Of a DNA stretch of 64,000 nt, positions 42,632 to 51,765 are shown one piece after another. The DNA is from Mediterraneibacter glycyrrhizinilyticus (GTDB lineage Bacteria > Bacillota > Clostridia > Lachnospirales > Lachnospiraceae), in contig NZ_JADMSO010000007.1 in the NCBI RefSeq assembly GCF_015560805.1, forward strand, positions 109,944-173,943, given 5' to 3'. Numbering within the stretch: the first letter of the stretch is position 1; each line of letters starts with the position of its first letter. Position numbers and translations under genes: made by a program. The notes under the pieces are model-generated. The model was not told the origin of the DNA. It ran no database searches and was given only the letters and a program-made list of their open reading frames with translations.

Positions 42632-43034
42632 CAGTATCCGGGATTATATTCTTACATGCCCATTTCTTTCAGAGTGGAGAGTCAACGTGGATTATCTTGG
42701 CGCAGGAATGGAGTATTCCATAGATCCTCTTCCGTGCGATCCTGTGATCCAGAGATATACGGATGGAGGAGCAAAGAAACAGTTCCAGTTTGCGTTTACC
42801 AGCAGGGAAGAATATGATCAGGACGCGAGGATCAATATTGAAAACAGCGGATTTTATCAAGCTTTTGAAGAATGGCTGGAAATACAGGACATGGCAGGAA
42901 AACTGCCGGATCTTGGAGAAAATAAAATCCCGATCAAAGTAGAAACATTAAATAGCGGTTATTTATACGATGTAGATGGAGAGAAAGCCCGATATCGTAT
43001 AGAGTGCCGCTTGATTTACAGACAGGAGGTCTAA
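42615..43034 (+). CDS. Tail terminator / minor capsid protein
   Basis: A 139-residue protein (DPVIQRYTDGGAKKQFQFAF; SREEYDQDARINIENSGFYQ), matching the Minor_capsid_3-type tail-completion proteins that precede the tail tube gene. Overlaps the previous gene by 17 bases. Confidence 0.74.
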   Translation: MSNLINSIRDYILTCPFLSEWRVNVDYLGAGMEYSIDPLPCDPVIQRYTDGGAKKQFQFAFTSREEYDQDARINIENSGFYQAFEEWLEIQDMAGKLPDLGENKIPIKVETLNSGYLYDVDGEKARYRIECRLIYRQEV

Positions 43035-43035
43035 T

Positions 43036-43560
43036 ATGGCAGAGTCAAAAGAAGTATTGGTAAAACGCTCACAGCGCGTGGCATATATGGACACGGCTGC
43101 AGCAGAGGGACCGGCGAGTTTTGAACGAATGACAGGGTTTACCTCAATGACAAATTCTAAGAACCCGAAAGAGTATTCCAGACAGTATATTGATATGGAT
43201 ACGGAGACTTCGGATGTTGTTGGATACGCACCGGCAATTGAGTATTCGTTTGACCGATATTCAAGCAATCCGGTTCACGAGAAGATCGCGAAGATCCACG
43301 ATGGAGAACTTCTCGGAAATGATACGCATGTGGATATTGTTGTGGTTGATTTATTTAAAAAATCGTCCGCGGGAGAAAAATATCATGCCACAAAGCGTAC
43401 CTATGCAGTCATTCCGGATTCCGATGGAGATGGAACGGATGCGTTGATTTACAGTGGATCATTGAAAGCTGTATCAGCGATTGAGATTGGAAATGTGACA
43501 TTTGCCGGATCAGATTTTAAGAAAGCGACCTTTGCGAGCGGAGCATATGACGCGGATTAA
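43036..43560 (+). CDS. Major tail (tube) protein
   Basis: A 174-residue protein in the classical tube-protein position before the tail chaperones. It contains YSRQYIDMDTETSDVVGYAP and ends with GDVTFAGSDFKKATF-like beta strands. AGGAGG lies just upstream. Confidence 0.83.
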   Translation: MAESKEVLVKRSQRVAYMDTAAAEGPASFERMTGFTSMTNSKNPKEYSRQYIDMDTETSDVVGYAPAIEYSFDRYSSNPVHEKIAKIHDGELLGNDTHVDIVVVDLFKKSSAGEKYHATKRTYAVIPDSDGDGTDALIYSGSLKAVSAIEIGNVTFAGSDFKKATFASGAYDAD

Positions 43561-43576
43561 GTAGGAGGATGAGCCA

Positions 43577-43945
43577 ATGAGCCTTTGGAAATGGAATAAC
43601 GTGGAACTTGAAGTTGACATGGAAGACGCAGAATTCTTGGAGCGGTATGAAGCCGCTTTCAAGAAAATGGGAGAAACGGAAAAAACACTTCAGAAGACAG
43701 GCAGTCAGTCTGAAATTGTAAAAGAATTTTGTAAGATGTTTTATGATCTGTTCGATGATTTGTTTGGCGACGGAACCGGAGATCAGCTTTTTACCGGAAA
43801 AATGAATTCAAGAATTTGCGAGGAATGTTATGATTCATTCCTTGCAGAATGTCAGAAAGGAATTTTAGCAGCAGCAGAGCGTAGAAATAACCGGATGAAT
43901 AAGTTCAGACCGAACCGGCAGCAGCGTAGAAAAACAGGGAAGTGA
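43577..43945 (+). CDS. Tail assembly chaperone-like protein (DUF6673-like)
   Basis: A 122-residue protein that I place in the DUF6673-type family by its start (LWKWNNVELEVDMEDAEFLE) and position between tube and Gp15 genes, where gpG-like tail chaperones occur. C-terminus is basic (RPNRQQRRKTGK). Confidence 0.7.
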   Translation: MSLWKWNNVELEVDMEDAEFLERYEAAFKKMGETEKTLQKTGSQSEIVKEFCKMFYDLFDDLFGDGTGDQLFTGKMNSRICEECYDSFLAECQKGILAAAERRNNRMNKFRPNRQQRRKTGK

Positions 43946-44511
43946 TTTCTTTGAATTTGTTTTATGAGAAATATCCAAGTACGATCCGAGTACATGAAAA
44001 GTGGATTCCGATCATTACAGATTTCAGGGAGTACATCCGGCTTTTCGATATGCTCCGTTGTGACGAACTGAAAAGCAGGGAGAAAGTATTTATCATCCAA
44101 GAATATTTTTTGGAGGATATTACGATTGATGCGGATGCGATTATGGCGCTTTCTGATTTTATTCTCATGCTGGATCCAGCGGATGAACAATATAGTGAGG
44201 AAATAGAGACACCAAGGAAGAAGAATCTTTTTTCCTATACGATCGATTATCCATATATCTTATCAGGTTTTTTACGGGATTATGGGATCGATCTTGAAAC
44301 AATCGAATATCTTCACTGGTGGAAGTTTCGCGCATTGTTTGATGGATTGTCTGATGATACGGAAATCAAACAGCGGATCATGTATCGTGGAATCGACCTG
44401 TCTACGGTCAAAGACAAAGAGGAGAAGAAAAGGATTGCCCGGATACAGAGAGCGATCCGGCTTCCGGCGGAGCAGTTATCAGATTATGACATAGGGAATG
44501 TGTTTGCATGA
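43942..44511 (+). CDS. Gp15 family tail protein (second chaperone)
   Basis: A 189-residue Gp15-family protein (FYEKYPSTIRVHEKWIPIIT; EYLHWWKFRALFDGLSDDTE). It overlaps the previous stop by 4 bases if GTG 43942 is used; TTG 43951 is an alternative start. No frameshift signal of the lambda G/GT type is evident. Confidence 0.82.
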   Translation: MISLNLFYEKYPSTIRVHEKWIPIITDFREYIRLFDMLRCDELKSREKVFIIQEYFLEDITIDADAIMALSDFILMLDPADEQYSEEIETPRKKNLFSYTIDYPYILSGFLRDYGIDLETIEYLHWWKFRALFDGLSDDTEIKQRIMYRGIDLSTVKDKEEKKRIARIQRAIRLPAEQLSDYDIGNVFA

Positions 44512-44522
44512 GGAGGAAGCTT

Positions 44523-44675
44523 GTGAAAACAGTAAAGAAACCTCCGGTAGAACGGAGATGGTTTGAATGTCCGAATTGTGGAACGCGACTTGCGATTTAT
44601 GATAATACGGCTAAGTCCAGTCATGTTTATATCAAATGCAAGACGTGTAAAAGGGAAATAGAAATAAGAATATAA
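44523..44675 (+). CDS. Com-like zinc-finger protein
   Basis: A 50-residue protein with two Cys pairs (RWFECPNCGTRLAIYD; IKCKTCKREIEIRI), resembling Com translational regulators and small phage zinc ribbons. GTG start has AGGAGG 6 bases upstream; an in-frame ATG overlaps that site. In Mu, Com controls a modification enzyme, but no methylase lies nearby here. Confidence 0.6.
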   Translation: MKTVKKPPVERRWFECPNCGTRLAIYDNTAKSSHVYIKCKTCKREIEIRI

Positions 44676-44733
44676 GCACTTTAAAATGAGCCGCAGAGCC
44701 TGTGCTATCCAAGAAAGAGAAAGGATGGATAGT

Positions 44734-46761
44734 ATGGGGTATGACGGCTCTTTAAAATTTGATACGGAGATCAACGAAAAAGGCTTTAATAGTGGTTTGA
44801 GCAAGATGGGGAGTCTTGCCCAGACAGCGCTTGGGGTATTCAGCGGACAAATGATGACCCGTGCGGTGGATGGTATTGCAAATCTTGGAAAATCGGCGCT
44901 TGAAGCAGTTTCTAGTATGGAGCAGAATATCGGCGGTGTGGAAACGTTGTTTAAAGACAGTGCACAAGCCGTGATCGATAGTGCGAATATCGCTTATAAG
45001 ACAGCGGGAATGAGCGCGAATGAATACATGTCCACAGTGACAAGCTTCTCTGCATCGTTGTTGCAAAGTTTGGGTGGAGACACAGAGAAAGCGGCTCAGA
45101 TTGCGGATATGGCGATTATCGACATGTCAGATAATGCAAATAAGATGGGAACCAGTATGGAGCTCATCCAGAATGCATATCAGGGATTTGCCAAGCAGAA
45201 TTATACGATGCTGGACAACCTGAAACTCGGATATGGTGGTACAAAGACGGAAATGGAGCGGCTGATCGCCGATGCCAACAAGGTCAAAGAAGCAAATGGT
45301 GAGATGGCAGATCTGTCGATCGATTCCTTTGCAGATGTGACGGAAGCGATCCATATCATCCAGGAAGAAATGGGGATTACCGGAACGACAGCAAAAGAAG
45401 CTGCGTCTACAATCGAAGGGTCTGTAAATTCGGCAAAAGCTGCATGGGATAATTTTTTGACCGGTTCGATTACCGCGGAAGAATTTGCAGAATCATTCAG
45501 TACAGCGGCATTTGTGATCTTAAAGAATCTTGCGGAAATCATCCCAAGGCTTGCTTCGACGATTCCGGCAATTGCAGTTTCACTCTGCCAGCAGCTTGCT
45601 ACGGCAGTGCAGGAGGGTGGAAGTGAAATGTTGAGCTCCGCCGGAACTTTCATGCTCAATTCGCTTACAAATGGAATTGTAGTTGGTATCCCTCAGCTTT
45701 TAGCACAGGGAAGTGAAATGCTCCATCAGTATCAGAGTGTCATACAAACGAATTTCCCGGTAATTATGCAGAATGGTGTCAGTATAATTACGAATTTATT
45801 AACGGGAATCCTTAGCGCAGCCCCGCAGATCATCGCTCAGGTAGGTGAGATGATGACAACGTGGGTCGATACTGTGTTGGGGATGCTCCCAACGATTTTA
45901 GATTCCGGATCACAGATGATGCAGAATCTTTTGCAGGGGCTTGTAGAAAATGCGCCTAAGATATTGCAGCAAGCCTTTGATATGACGAGTAATTTCATCC
46001 AAACCATTTTGTCGCATCTGCCGTCCATTTTACAGGCGGGAGTGAATTTGATTTTGAATTTGCTTTCCGGACTTGTCCAGGCGGCGCCGCAGATCATCCA
46101 GCAGGCTGCGCAGATGCTGGCGGAATTTATCTCGACAATCGCTTCACATTTGCCGGAAATCTTGCAAAAGGGTATTGAGATTGTAGGGGAATTAATCGCG
46201 GGACTGATTAGCCGGATTCCGGATGTTATTTCATCCACGATCGATATAATCAGCAGTATCCAAGAATCGTTTGACAACATCGACTGGGTTAGTATAGGGC
46301 TTAATATTATCGATGGAATCGTCAGTGGTATTATCAGTGCAGCAGGAAGCTTAGTAGATGCGGCGGTAGGCGCGGCGGAAGATGCAGTGGAGGCGGTAAA
46401 AGATTGGCTGGGGATTGCATCACCGTCAAAGCTTATGCGTGATGAAGTTGGTAAATACATGGCTCTTGGTATGGGAATCGGATTCGAGAAGAATGTACCG
46501 ACGGAAGAAATGACGGATCGAGTGAGTAGATCTGTTGAGCAGATGCGAGGGGCAGCAGAGCAAGTCACATCCAGAACGCCGATAACGGCAATTCAAGCAT
46601 CGAAAACAGTGAGTGATAATTATACGGATGCAAAATTAGATCATAGAAAATTAAAAAAATTGATTTTAGAAGCAATAAACGAAGCGAACGAAAAACCGAT
46701 TGTTCTTAATGGTAGGCAAATGAACAGATTTATGCGAGAGGAGGGATTTGTAAAGGCGTGA
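44734..46761 (+). CDS. Tail tape measure protein
   Basis: A 675-residue tape measure protein. It starts with GYDGSLKFDTEINEKGFNSG, has hydrophobic helices in the middle, a repetitive series rich in 'AAPQIIxQ' and 'LPxILxxGxxI' units (about 360-520), and the usual end motif GIASPSKLMRDEVGKYMALG. Its length sets tail length; at 675 residues a tail of roughly 100 nm would be expected by the usual rule. ATG 44734 has AAAGGATGG upstream. The last about 150 bases turn AT-rich. Confidence 0.9.
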   Translation: MGYDGSLKFDTEINEKGFNSGLSKMGSLAQTALGVFSGQMMTRAVDGIANLGKSALEAVSSMEQNIGGVETLFKDSAQAVIDSANIAYKTAGMSANEYMSTVTSFSASLLQSLGGDTEKAAQIADMAIIDMSDNANKMGTSMELIQNAYQGFAKQNYTMLDNLKLGYGGTKTEMERLIADANKVKEANGEMADLSIDSFADVTEAIHIIQEEMGITGTTAKEAASTIEGSVNSAKAAWDNFLTGSITAEEFAESFSTAAFVILKNLAEIIPRLASTIPAIAVSLCQQLATAVQEGGSEMLSSAGTFMLNSLTNGIVVGIPQLLAQGSEMLHQYQSVIQTNFPVIMQNGVSIITNLLTGILSAAPQIIAQVGEMMTTWVDTVLGMLPTILDSGSQMMQNLLQGLVENAPKILQQAFDMTSNFIQTILSHLPSILQAGVNLILNLLSGLVQAAPQIIQQAAQMLAEFISTIASHLPEILQKGIEIVGELIAGLISRIPDVISSTIDIISSIQESFDNIDWVSIGLNIIDGIVSGIISAAGSLVDAAVGAAEDAVEAVKDWLGIASPSKLMRDEVGKYMALGMGIGFEKNVPTEEMTDRVSRSVEQMRGAAEQVTSRTPITAIQASKTVSDNYTDAKLDHRKLKKLILEAINEANEKPIVLNGRQMNRFMREEGFVKA

Positions 46762-47570
46762 ATATAGAATATGTAAATAGCTCAAATAAAAAGGTGGATT
46801 TGAATAGTGAACCTTACAAAATGCTCATATCAGACTTGCTAGATTACGACTGGGAAATGGTAGAGTCAGGAAATAAAATTGCCGGTTTTAAAAAAGGAAT
46901 TTCAAAAAGAAGCATAGATATTGATGTGATTAGAACAAAGGGGAAATCTTCCCGAAAACTTGCAAATGATTTAACAGATATCTTTGAAGAAGATGTTCAA
47001 TGTGGAATTCCCGGAAAATTATTTGTGGGAGAATATTATCTAACCTGTTATATTGTTTCTTGCGAAAAAACGAATTGGACAACCGATGTAATTTTGTCGT
47101 GTGAATACGGAGTGGTGACAGATCACCCTTACTGGGTCAGGGAGCACCGTTACAGCTTCAGAAAAAATGAAAGCGATCCGGAGGGAGCCAAGCGGTATGC
47201 GAACCGTTATCCGTACCGGTACGCCAATGGTCTGACGAACTCTCGGATCGTAAATGACCATTACGCAGACAGCAACTTCCTTTTGACAATCTACGGTCCG
47301 ATCGTGGATCCGGTACTGTATATCGGCGGGCATGAGTATTCTGTGAAAATCGTGCTGGAAGAGGGAGAATATCTGGAGATTGACAGTGCTGCGGGGACAG
47401 TGGTCAAGGTGAAAGCTTCCGGCGAGCGGGTCAACGCGTTTCATAACCGAAGTTTTGAAATCTCGGTGTTTGAACCGATCCATCCCGGCGGACAGGACAT
47501 CGGGTGGAGCGGTCGGTTTGCGTTCGACCTGGTGATCTATGAAGAAAGGAGTGAGCCGAGATGGCGATGA
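46758..47570 (+). CDS. Distal tail (Dit-like) protein
   Basis: A 270-residue phage tail-family protein. The N-terminal half (SKRSIDIDVIRTKGKSSRKL; DVILSCEYGVVTDHPYW) is a Dit-like hub domain, the C-terminal half (NSRIVNDHYADSNFLLTIYG; ISVFEPIHPGG) beta-rich. GTG overlaps the tape measure stop by 4 bases. DNA before about 47100 is AT-rich and after it GC-rich, a sign of mosaic recombination within the gene. Confidence 0.8.
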   Translation: MNIEYVNSSNKKVDLNSEPYKMLISDLLDYDWEMVESGNKIAGFKKGISKRSIDIDVIRTKGKSSRKLANDLTDIFEEDVQCGIPGKLFVGEYYLTCYIVSCEKTNWTTDVILSCEYGVVTDHPYWVREHRYSFRKNESDPEGAKRYANRYPYRYANGLTNSRIVNDHYADSNFLLTIYGPIVDPVLYIGGHEYSVKIVLEEGEYLEIDSAAGTVVKVKASGERVNAFHNRSFEISVFEPIHPGGQDIGWSGRFAFDLVIYEERSEPRWR

Positions 47571-48592
47571 AAGACCTGAAAGCAGTTCCGGAAGAATTGA
47601 CCTTTATCGTATCGGATCCGAAAGGCTGGGAGTTGGGATTCGTGAGAGATGTGGACAGCATCGATCTGGATCTGGGCGATACCAACGACTTTGAACTGCA
47701 GATCGACGCTTCCATCTGGTCGCCGGAGCGGTACAGTTGGAGGAACCGGATCTACATTCCGGGAACGGAATACGGCGGACTGTTGGAGGAACAGCAGACA
47801 TCTACTAAGGACAACCGTATCACATGGAGAGGGTATACCTGGCGCGGGCTGCTCAGTCAAAAACTGATCTATCCGCCGGAGGGACAGACTCATCTCACCG
47901 TATCAGGAGATGCCAATATGATCATACAGGACATTTTGGGGAACCGGTTCGGTTCTCTTTTTTGTGCGGAGACAAAGGAAAGCGGGATCCAGATCAAGAA
48001 CTTCCAGTTTGACCGGTACTGCAGCGTCCTTTCTGGGCTGGAAAAGATGCTGGCGGCGAAGAATGCCAGACTGCAGATCGTTTATCGGCAGGGGAATCCG
48101 GGCGAGTACGGCGGACAGGTCGTGGTCGGCGCCGTTCCGGTGACGGACTGGTCGGAGGAACTGGAGTGCAGCCAGGATGGCAAGATGCATTTCACGACGA
48201 GAGACAGCCGGATGGGCATTAACCATCTGGTCTGTGCCGGAGAGGGAGAGGGCATCGACCGGAAGATCCTGCACCTGTATGTCCAGAAAGACGGGAGCAT
48301 CGGACAGACGCAGTATTATAAAGGACTGGATGAACGGGAAGCACTTTATTCCTACACTTCCGTAGAAGACGACGCAAAGCTTCTGGAAGAGGGGGAAAAG
48401 CGGCTCCGGGAATTGATGAACTACAAACAGATGGATGCGACCATTTCCGATGTGGATGTGGAGATCGGAGACATTGTGGGTGGACGTGACCGGATCACTG
48501 GTATGTCGCTGCAGAAGCCGATCGTCAATAAGATCCTGCGGATGAACAATGGGATCCCATCGGTGGAATATAAACTGAGAGGAGAAGAGTAG
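47561..48592 (+). CDS. Gp37-like tail hub protein (ReqiPepy6 Gp37-like family)
   Basis: A 343-residue protein matching the siphovirus Gp37-like family (FELQIDASIWSPERYSWRNR; IYIPGTEYGGLLEEQQ; CSQDGKMHFTTRDSRMG). It occupies the baseplate hub / tail-associated position where other phages carry an endopeptidase-tail protein. AAAGGAGTGAG precedes the start; it overlaps the Dit gene by 10 bases. Confidence 0.84.
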   Translation: MAMKDLKAVPEELTFIVSDPKGWELGFVRDVDSIDLDLGDTNDFELQIDASIWSPERYSWRNRIYIPGTEYGGLLEEQQTSTKDNRITWRGYTWRGLLSQKLIYPPEGQTHLTVSGDANMIIQDILGNRFGSLFCAETKESGIQIKNFQFDRYCSVLSGLEKMLAAKNARLQIVYRQGNPGEYGGQVVVGAVPVTDWSEELECSQDGKMHFTTRDSRMGINHLVCAGEGEGIDRKILHLYVQKDGSIGQTQYYKGLDEREALYSYTSVEDDAKLLEEGEKRLRELMNYKQMDATISDVDVEIGDIVGGRDRITGMSLQKPIVNKILRMNNGIPSVEYKLRGEE

Positions 48593-48593
48593 A

Positions 48594-49832
48594 ATGGCAT
48601 TTAAACCACTTACAGTGAATACGCCAACTGGAAAAAAAGCGCACATCCTTGCGGAAGACGATGCGGCGCTCTACGACGGGATCTTCGGGGAAGACTGTGT
48701 GCTGAAGCTTGGGGAGCAGTTTGCATCCAAGACCATCAGCAACAACGTGATTCGCGTGATGGACGGTGTAGTGGCAGTCGGCGGTCATGTGGGGCGGATT
48801 ATCAAAGGTGACTACGAAGACATGATGATCGATAATGGAACAGCGGATCAGAAGCGAAATGATCTGATCGTTGCCCGGTTTCAAAGCGGCGGTACCGGCG
48901 GAGCAGATACTTACAGCCTGGTTGTCGTGAAAGGAACACCGGGAGCCACGGCAAAGGATCCGGCAATCGTACAGGAGGACTTGTACGCCGGAGGAAATCA
49001 GCGGGATTATCCGCTGTACAGGGTGCGGATTGAGAACCTAAGCGTTGTGGGTGTGGATAAGTTGTTCAAAGTGAACAGAAATTTTAAGGTGCTGGCGGAA
49101 GAACTGGATAAAACCGGAAAGAAGATTGATTCGGTGAATAAGACACTGGAAGAACGGACAAATGGGAAAGTTCGGGTTTACCAAAATGGCGAAGGTGGAA
49201 ATATCGAGATCACCTCAAAAGATGGTATCAAGTGGGAAATTGACGCCAATGCAAATCATCTTCGGATCTATTCATTTGGAAGCAGTAACAAGTATGTAGA
49301 TTATACATTTAGATACGACAGAGCGGGCGGCGTGGTTGCAACCGTTGAGGAAGTCAGCAAAAAGATGGATAAGCATACTGTCGTGGATAATGTAACAACG
49401 ACAGTAGCCGGAACTGTGTTAGATGGGCGAGTTGGAAAGCGGCTGAATGATTCTGTCGTGAAAGCACAAAGCACAGCGAACACAGCAAACAGTACGGCAA
49501 ATACGATAAAGACGAACTTGCAGAATACCCCTATTACGGTTGGAAGTGCGTATGGGGTTACAGCCACGGCGTACAGCAGTATATATATGGAATCTGTTTA
49601 TTTCAACGGAACCAATGTCGGAGATAGTTTGGCAGCATATACACAGCGCAATTTCGGAACGCTTCCGGCAGGGCATCGTCCAAAAACGAAAGTCCAGATT
49701 CCAGTTTCTGCGGTAGATGGATTATATTTCACAATAGATACGAACGGAATTGTTTCGATGCGAAATGAAAAAAATACGACAATCAGTTTTGGAAAGTGTG
49801 CAATGTTTGGAGTAATTACATTTGTAAAATAA
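48594..49832 (+). CDS. Tail fibre / receptor-binding protein
   Basis: A 412-residue protein. An N-terminal attachment domain (about 1-150; LAEDDAALYDGIFGEDCVLK) resembles baseplate-attached proteins of Firmicute phages; a helical stalk follows (TGKKIDSVNKTLEERTNGK; KAQSTANTANSTANTIKT), then a C-terminal beta domain (VQIPVSAVDGLYFTIDTNG) likely contacting the receptor. The stalk repeats match trimeric fibres. Confidence 0.75.
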   Translation: MAFKPLTVNTPTGKKAHILAEDDAALYDGIFGEDCVLKLGEQFASKTISNNVIRVMDGVVAVGGHVGRIIKGDYEDMMIDNGTADQKRNDLIVARFQSGGTGGADTYSLVVVKGTPGATAKDPAIVQEDLYAGGNQRDYPLYRVRIENLSVVGVDKLFKVNRNFKVLAEELDKTGKKIDSVNKTLEERTNGKVRVYQNGEGGNIEITSKDGIKWEIDANANHLRIYSFGSSNKYVDYTFRYDRAGGVVATVEEVSKKMDKHTVVDNVTTTVAGTVLDGRVGKRLNDSVVKAQSTANTANSTANTIKTNLQNTPITVGSAYGVTATAYSSIYMESVYFNGTNVGDSLAAYTQRNFGTLPAGHRPKTKVQIPVSAVDGLYFTIDTNGIVSMRNEKNTTISFGKCAMFGVITFVK

Positions 49833-49848
49833 AAGGAGGAGAAACAGA

Positions 49849-50241
49849 ATGGAAAGAATGATTTTAAAGGACAAAACAGAATTGGAGATCATGAACGGGG
49901 CTGCGTTGAATGCGATTACCGCGGTTGCCGATAACTGGACGGCACTTGGAGTAATTGCTGAAGCACTGAAAGAATCTGGGAATCTGGATGAAGTGCAGTT
50001 TAAAACGGATGAAACCGTGACCGGAGAGTACCAGAACATGAAGTTGGAGTCCCCGCTGTTCTCTGCGGTGGATTTTGCGGAGGATGGAAAGATCCATGCC
50101 ACCTTTGGCATCCGGCAGAAGACAGAAATGGAGTTGGCGATCGAGCAGCTTCAGCGACAGCAGGCGGAGATCAGTGCAAGTCAGGAGATTCAGGATGGTG
50201 CAATCGTGGAACTGGCTGGAATGGTTGGAGGTGAGGCATAA
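49849..50241 (+). CDS. Tail-associated hypothetical protein
   Basis: A 130-residue protein with a soluble head (MILKDKTELEIMNGAALNAI) and a C-terminal helix (MELAIEQLQRQQAEISASQE). Similar two-part proteins follow fibre genes in related phages; may chaperone or cap the fibre. Ends one base into the next start. Confidence 0.6.
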   Translation: MERMILKDKTELEIMNGAALNAITAVADNWTALGVIAEALKESGNLDEVQFKTDETVTGEYQNMKLESPLFSAVDFAEDGKIHATFGIRQKTEMELAIEQLQRQQAEISASQEIQDGAIVELAGMVGGEA

Positions 50242-50345
50242 TGGTAAAATTTTATGTAATGAAAATCAAAGACGGCACGATCACGATTGAAGATGTGCCG
50301 GAGAGATGGAGAGCAAACGTCGAGGAAGCGATAAAAGAAGAGTAG
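50241..50345 (+). CDS. Small CD1375/XkdX-like protein
   Basis: A 34-residue protein (MVKFYVMKIKDGTITIEDVP) with the length and position of XkdX/CD1375-type proteins between fibre and holin genes. ATAATG overlap with the previous stop. Confidence 0.65.
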   Translation: MVKFYVMKIKDGTITIEDVPERWRANVEEAIKEE

Positions 50346-50355
50346 GGGAGATAAC

Positions 50356-50649
50356 ATGCAAAAAATCATTGTAGACATCTGTGCGATCATCATGCCAACT
50401 CTGCTTGGGTATGTGGTCTGGCTCTTGAAAAACCAGAAGAAAGACCGGGACGCAAACAGCAAGGGAACCATGTTGCTTCTGCGTGTCCAGCTCATAGAAT
50501 ATCATGAGAAATGGACAGAGAGGGGCTACATCACAAAGCATGGCTTAGAGAATTTCATCGAGATGTATGATGCATACCATTCCCTTGGTGGAAACGGCAT
50601 GGTGACAAAGTTGTTGGAAGAAGTTAAGGATTTACGGGTTCGGGATTAA
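50356..50649 (+). CDS. Membrane-anchored protein of the lysis module
   Basis: A 97-residue protein with one N-terminal membrane helix (VDICAIIMPTLLGYVVWLL) and a soluble C-terminal half (YHEKWTERGYITKHGLENFI). It sits directly before the holin; may assist the holin. No family recognised. Confidence 0.6.
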   Translation: MQKIIVDICAIIMPTLLGYVVWLLKNQKKDRDANSKGTMLLLRVQLIEYHEKWTERGYITKHGLENFIEMYDAYHSLGGNGMVTKLLEEVKDLRVRD

Positions 50650-50662
50650 AGGAGAGAAAAGT

Positions 50663-50986
50663 ATGAATATGGAAGTTTTTATGCAGTATGTAACGTATTT
50701 ACTGATGGTGATCGGTGTGCTGGCGTTTATGACCAGCGCGATCGTGCAGGTCATCAAAGAGTTGCCGTATCTGAAAAAGATACAGACGAATGTGGTTGCG
50801 CTTGTGGCAGCCATGATTATCACACCGCTTGCGGTTGTGATCCTGTGTATCTATTATAAGATTACAATCGAATGGTATTACATTTTCGCTTCGTTCCTGG
50901 CTGCGTTTATTGTTTATTTGGTTGCAACCGGCGGCTGGGAAAAAGTAACGGAAATGTGGAGCAGGACAAAATATAATAAGAAATAG
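50663..50986 (+). CDS. Phage holin
   Basis: A 107-residue protein with three hydrophobic segments (about 8-30, 43-62 and 68-90) and a charged C-terminus (TKYNKK). Position just before the lysis enzyme and size fit a class I holin that forms membrane holes at lysis. Confidence 0.75.
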   Translation: MNMEVFMQYVTYLLMVIGVLAFMTSAIVQVIKELPYLKKIQTNVVALVAAMIITPLAVVILCIYYKITIEWYYIFASFLAAFIVYLVATGGWEKVTEMWSRTKYNKK

Positions 50987-51036
50987 TACGTGAAAACACG
51001 TGAAGTATTGACATACGTAAAAATACGTGATACAAT
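50987..51036 (+). promoter_or_regulatory. hicAB promoter and two operators
   Basis: TTGACA (51008-51013), 17-base spacer and TACAAT (51031-51036). Two similar palindromes lie here: TACGTGAAAACACGTGA (50987-51003) and TACGTAAAAATACGTGA (51014-51030); the second fills the spacer exactly, so HicB binding would block transcription. The separate promoter means the toxin-antitoxin pair is expressed in the lysogen. Confidence 0.78.
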
Positions 51037-51067
51037 AAAGGCACGATAAGGAAAGGAGATACAAAAG

Positions 51068-51256
51068 ATGCCAATGACGCCGAGAGAGATGATAAAACAT
51101 CTCAAGAAAAACGGGTTTGAGGAAATCAGTCAAAATGGTTCTCATGTAAAAATGAAGAATCAAGAGACTGGAAAGACAGTGATTGTTCCTTATCACTCCA
51201 AAGCTATGAAAAAAGGATTGGAGCAGGCAATATTGAAACAAGCGGGACTGAAATAG
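51068..51256 (+). CDS. hicA: HicA-type mRNA interferase toxin
   Basis: A 62-residue HicA/YcfA-type protein. It has the double-stranded-RNA-binding-like core with the catalytic histidine in ISQNGSHVKMKN and the basic TVIVPYHSKAMKKG segment. HicA cleaves mRNA; it is neutralised by HicB encoded 33 bases downstream. AAGGAGA precedes the start. Confidence 0.86.
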   Translation: MPMTPREMIKHLKKNGFEEISQNGSHVKMKNQETGKTVIVPYHSKAMKKGLEQAILKQAGLK

Positions 51257-51289
51257 TCCCGCGCCTGAAAAGAAAGCGAGGTATTACGT

Positions 51290-51688
51290 ATGAACAAATT
51301 ATTTTATCCAGCTATTTTTCATACAGCGGAAGAAAGCGGATTTTGGGTGTCATTTCCAGACTTACCGGAATGTCTGACAGAGGGAGACGATATGCAGGAC
51401 GCATATGAAATGGCGGTAGAGGCACTTGGGCTTTGTTTGACAGAAAGAAAAAAAGATGGTGAAGTTATTCCAGATCCAACAGAAATTAATAAAATAGATA
51501 CAGAAGACGGAGTATTGGTGATCGTAGAATTCGATATGTTGGAGTATCAAAAGAAGCACAATTCGCGTGCGGTTAAAAAGACACTTAGTATTCCGGAATG
51601 GTTAAATGAGGAAGCTGTGAACAGAGGGGTAAACTTTTCACAGCTGCTGCAGGAAGCGTTAATGGCAAAATTAAATATTGGAAGATAA
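51290..51688 (+). CDS. hicB: HicB-type antitoxin
   Basis: A 132-residue HicB protein. The N-terminal RNase H-like domain shows FYPAIFHTAEESGFWVSFPD and LPECLTEGDD; the C-terminus (VKKTLSIPEWLNEEAVNRG) is a ribbon-helix-helix DNA-binding unit that likely binds the upstream palindromes. It pairs with HicA. The gene order toxin-antitoxin is normal for hicAB. Confidence 0.88.
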   Translation: MNKLFYPAIFHTAEESGFWVSFPDLPECLTEGDDMQDAYEMAVEALGLCLTERKKDGEVIPDPTEINKIDTEDGVLVIVEFDMLEYQKKHNSRAVKKTLSIPEWLNEEAVNRGVNFSQLLQEALMAKLNIGR

Positions 51689-51700
51689 ATCAAAAACATC

Positions 51701-51728
51701 TAAAGAGCTTGGAAACAGGCTCTTTTTA
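51701..51728 (+). terminator. Terminator after hicB
   Basis: AAAGAGC (51701-51707) pairs with GCTCTTT (51718-51724), followed by TTATTTT, just before the lysin ribosome site. Confidence 0.8.
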
Positions 51729-51765
51729 TTTTGCACCGGTGCAAAACCGGGAGAAAGGAGTACTT

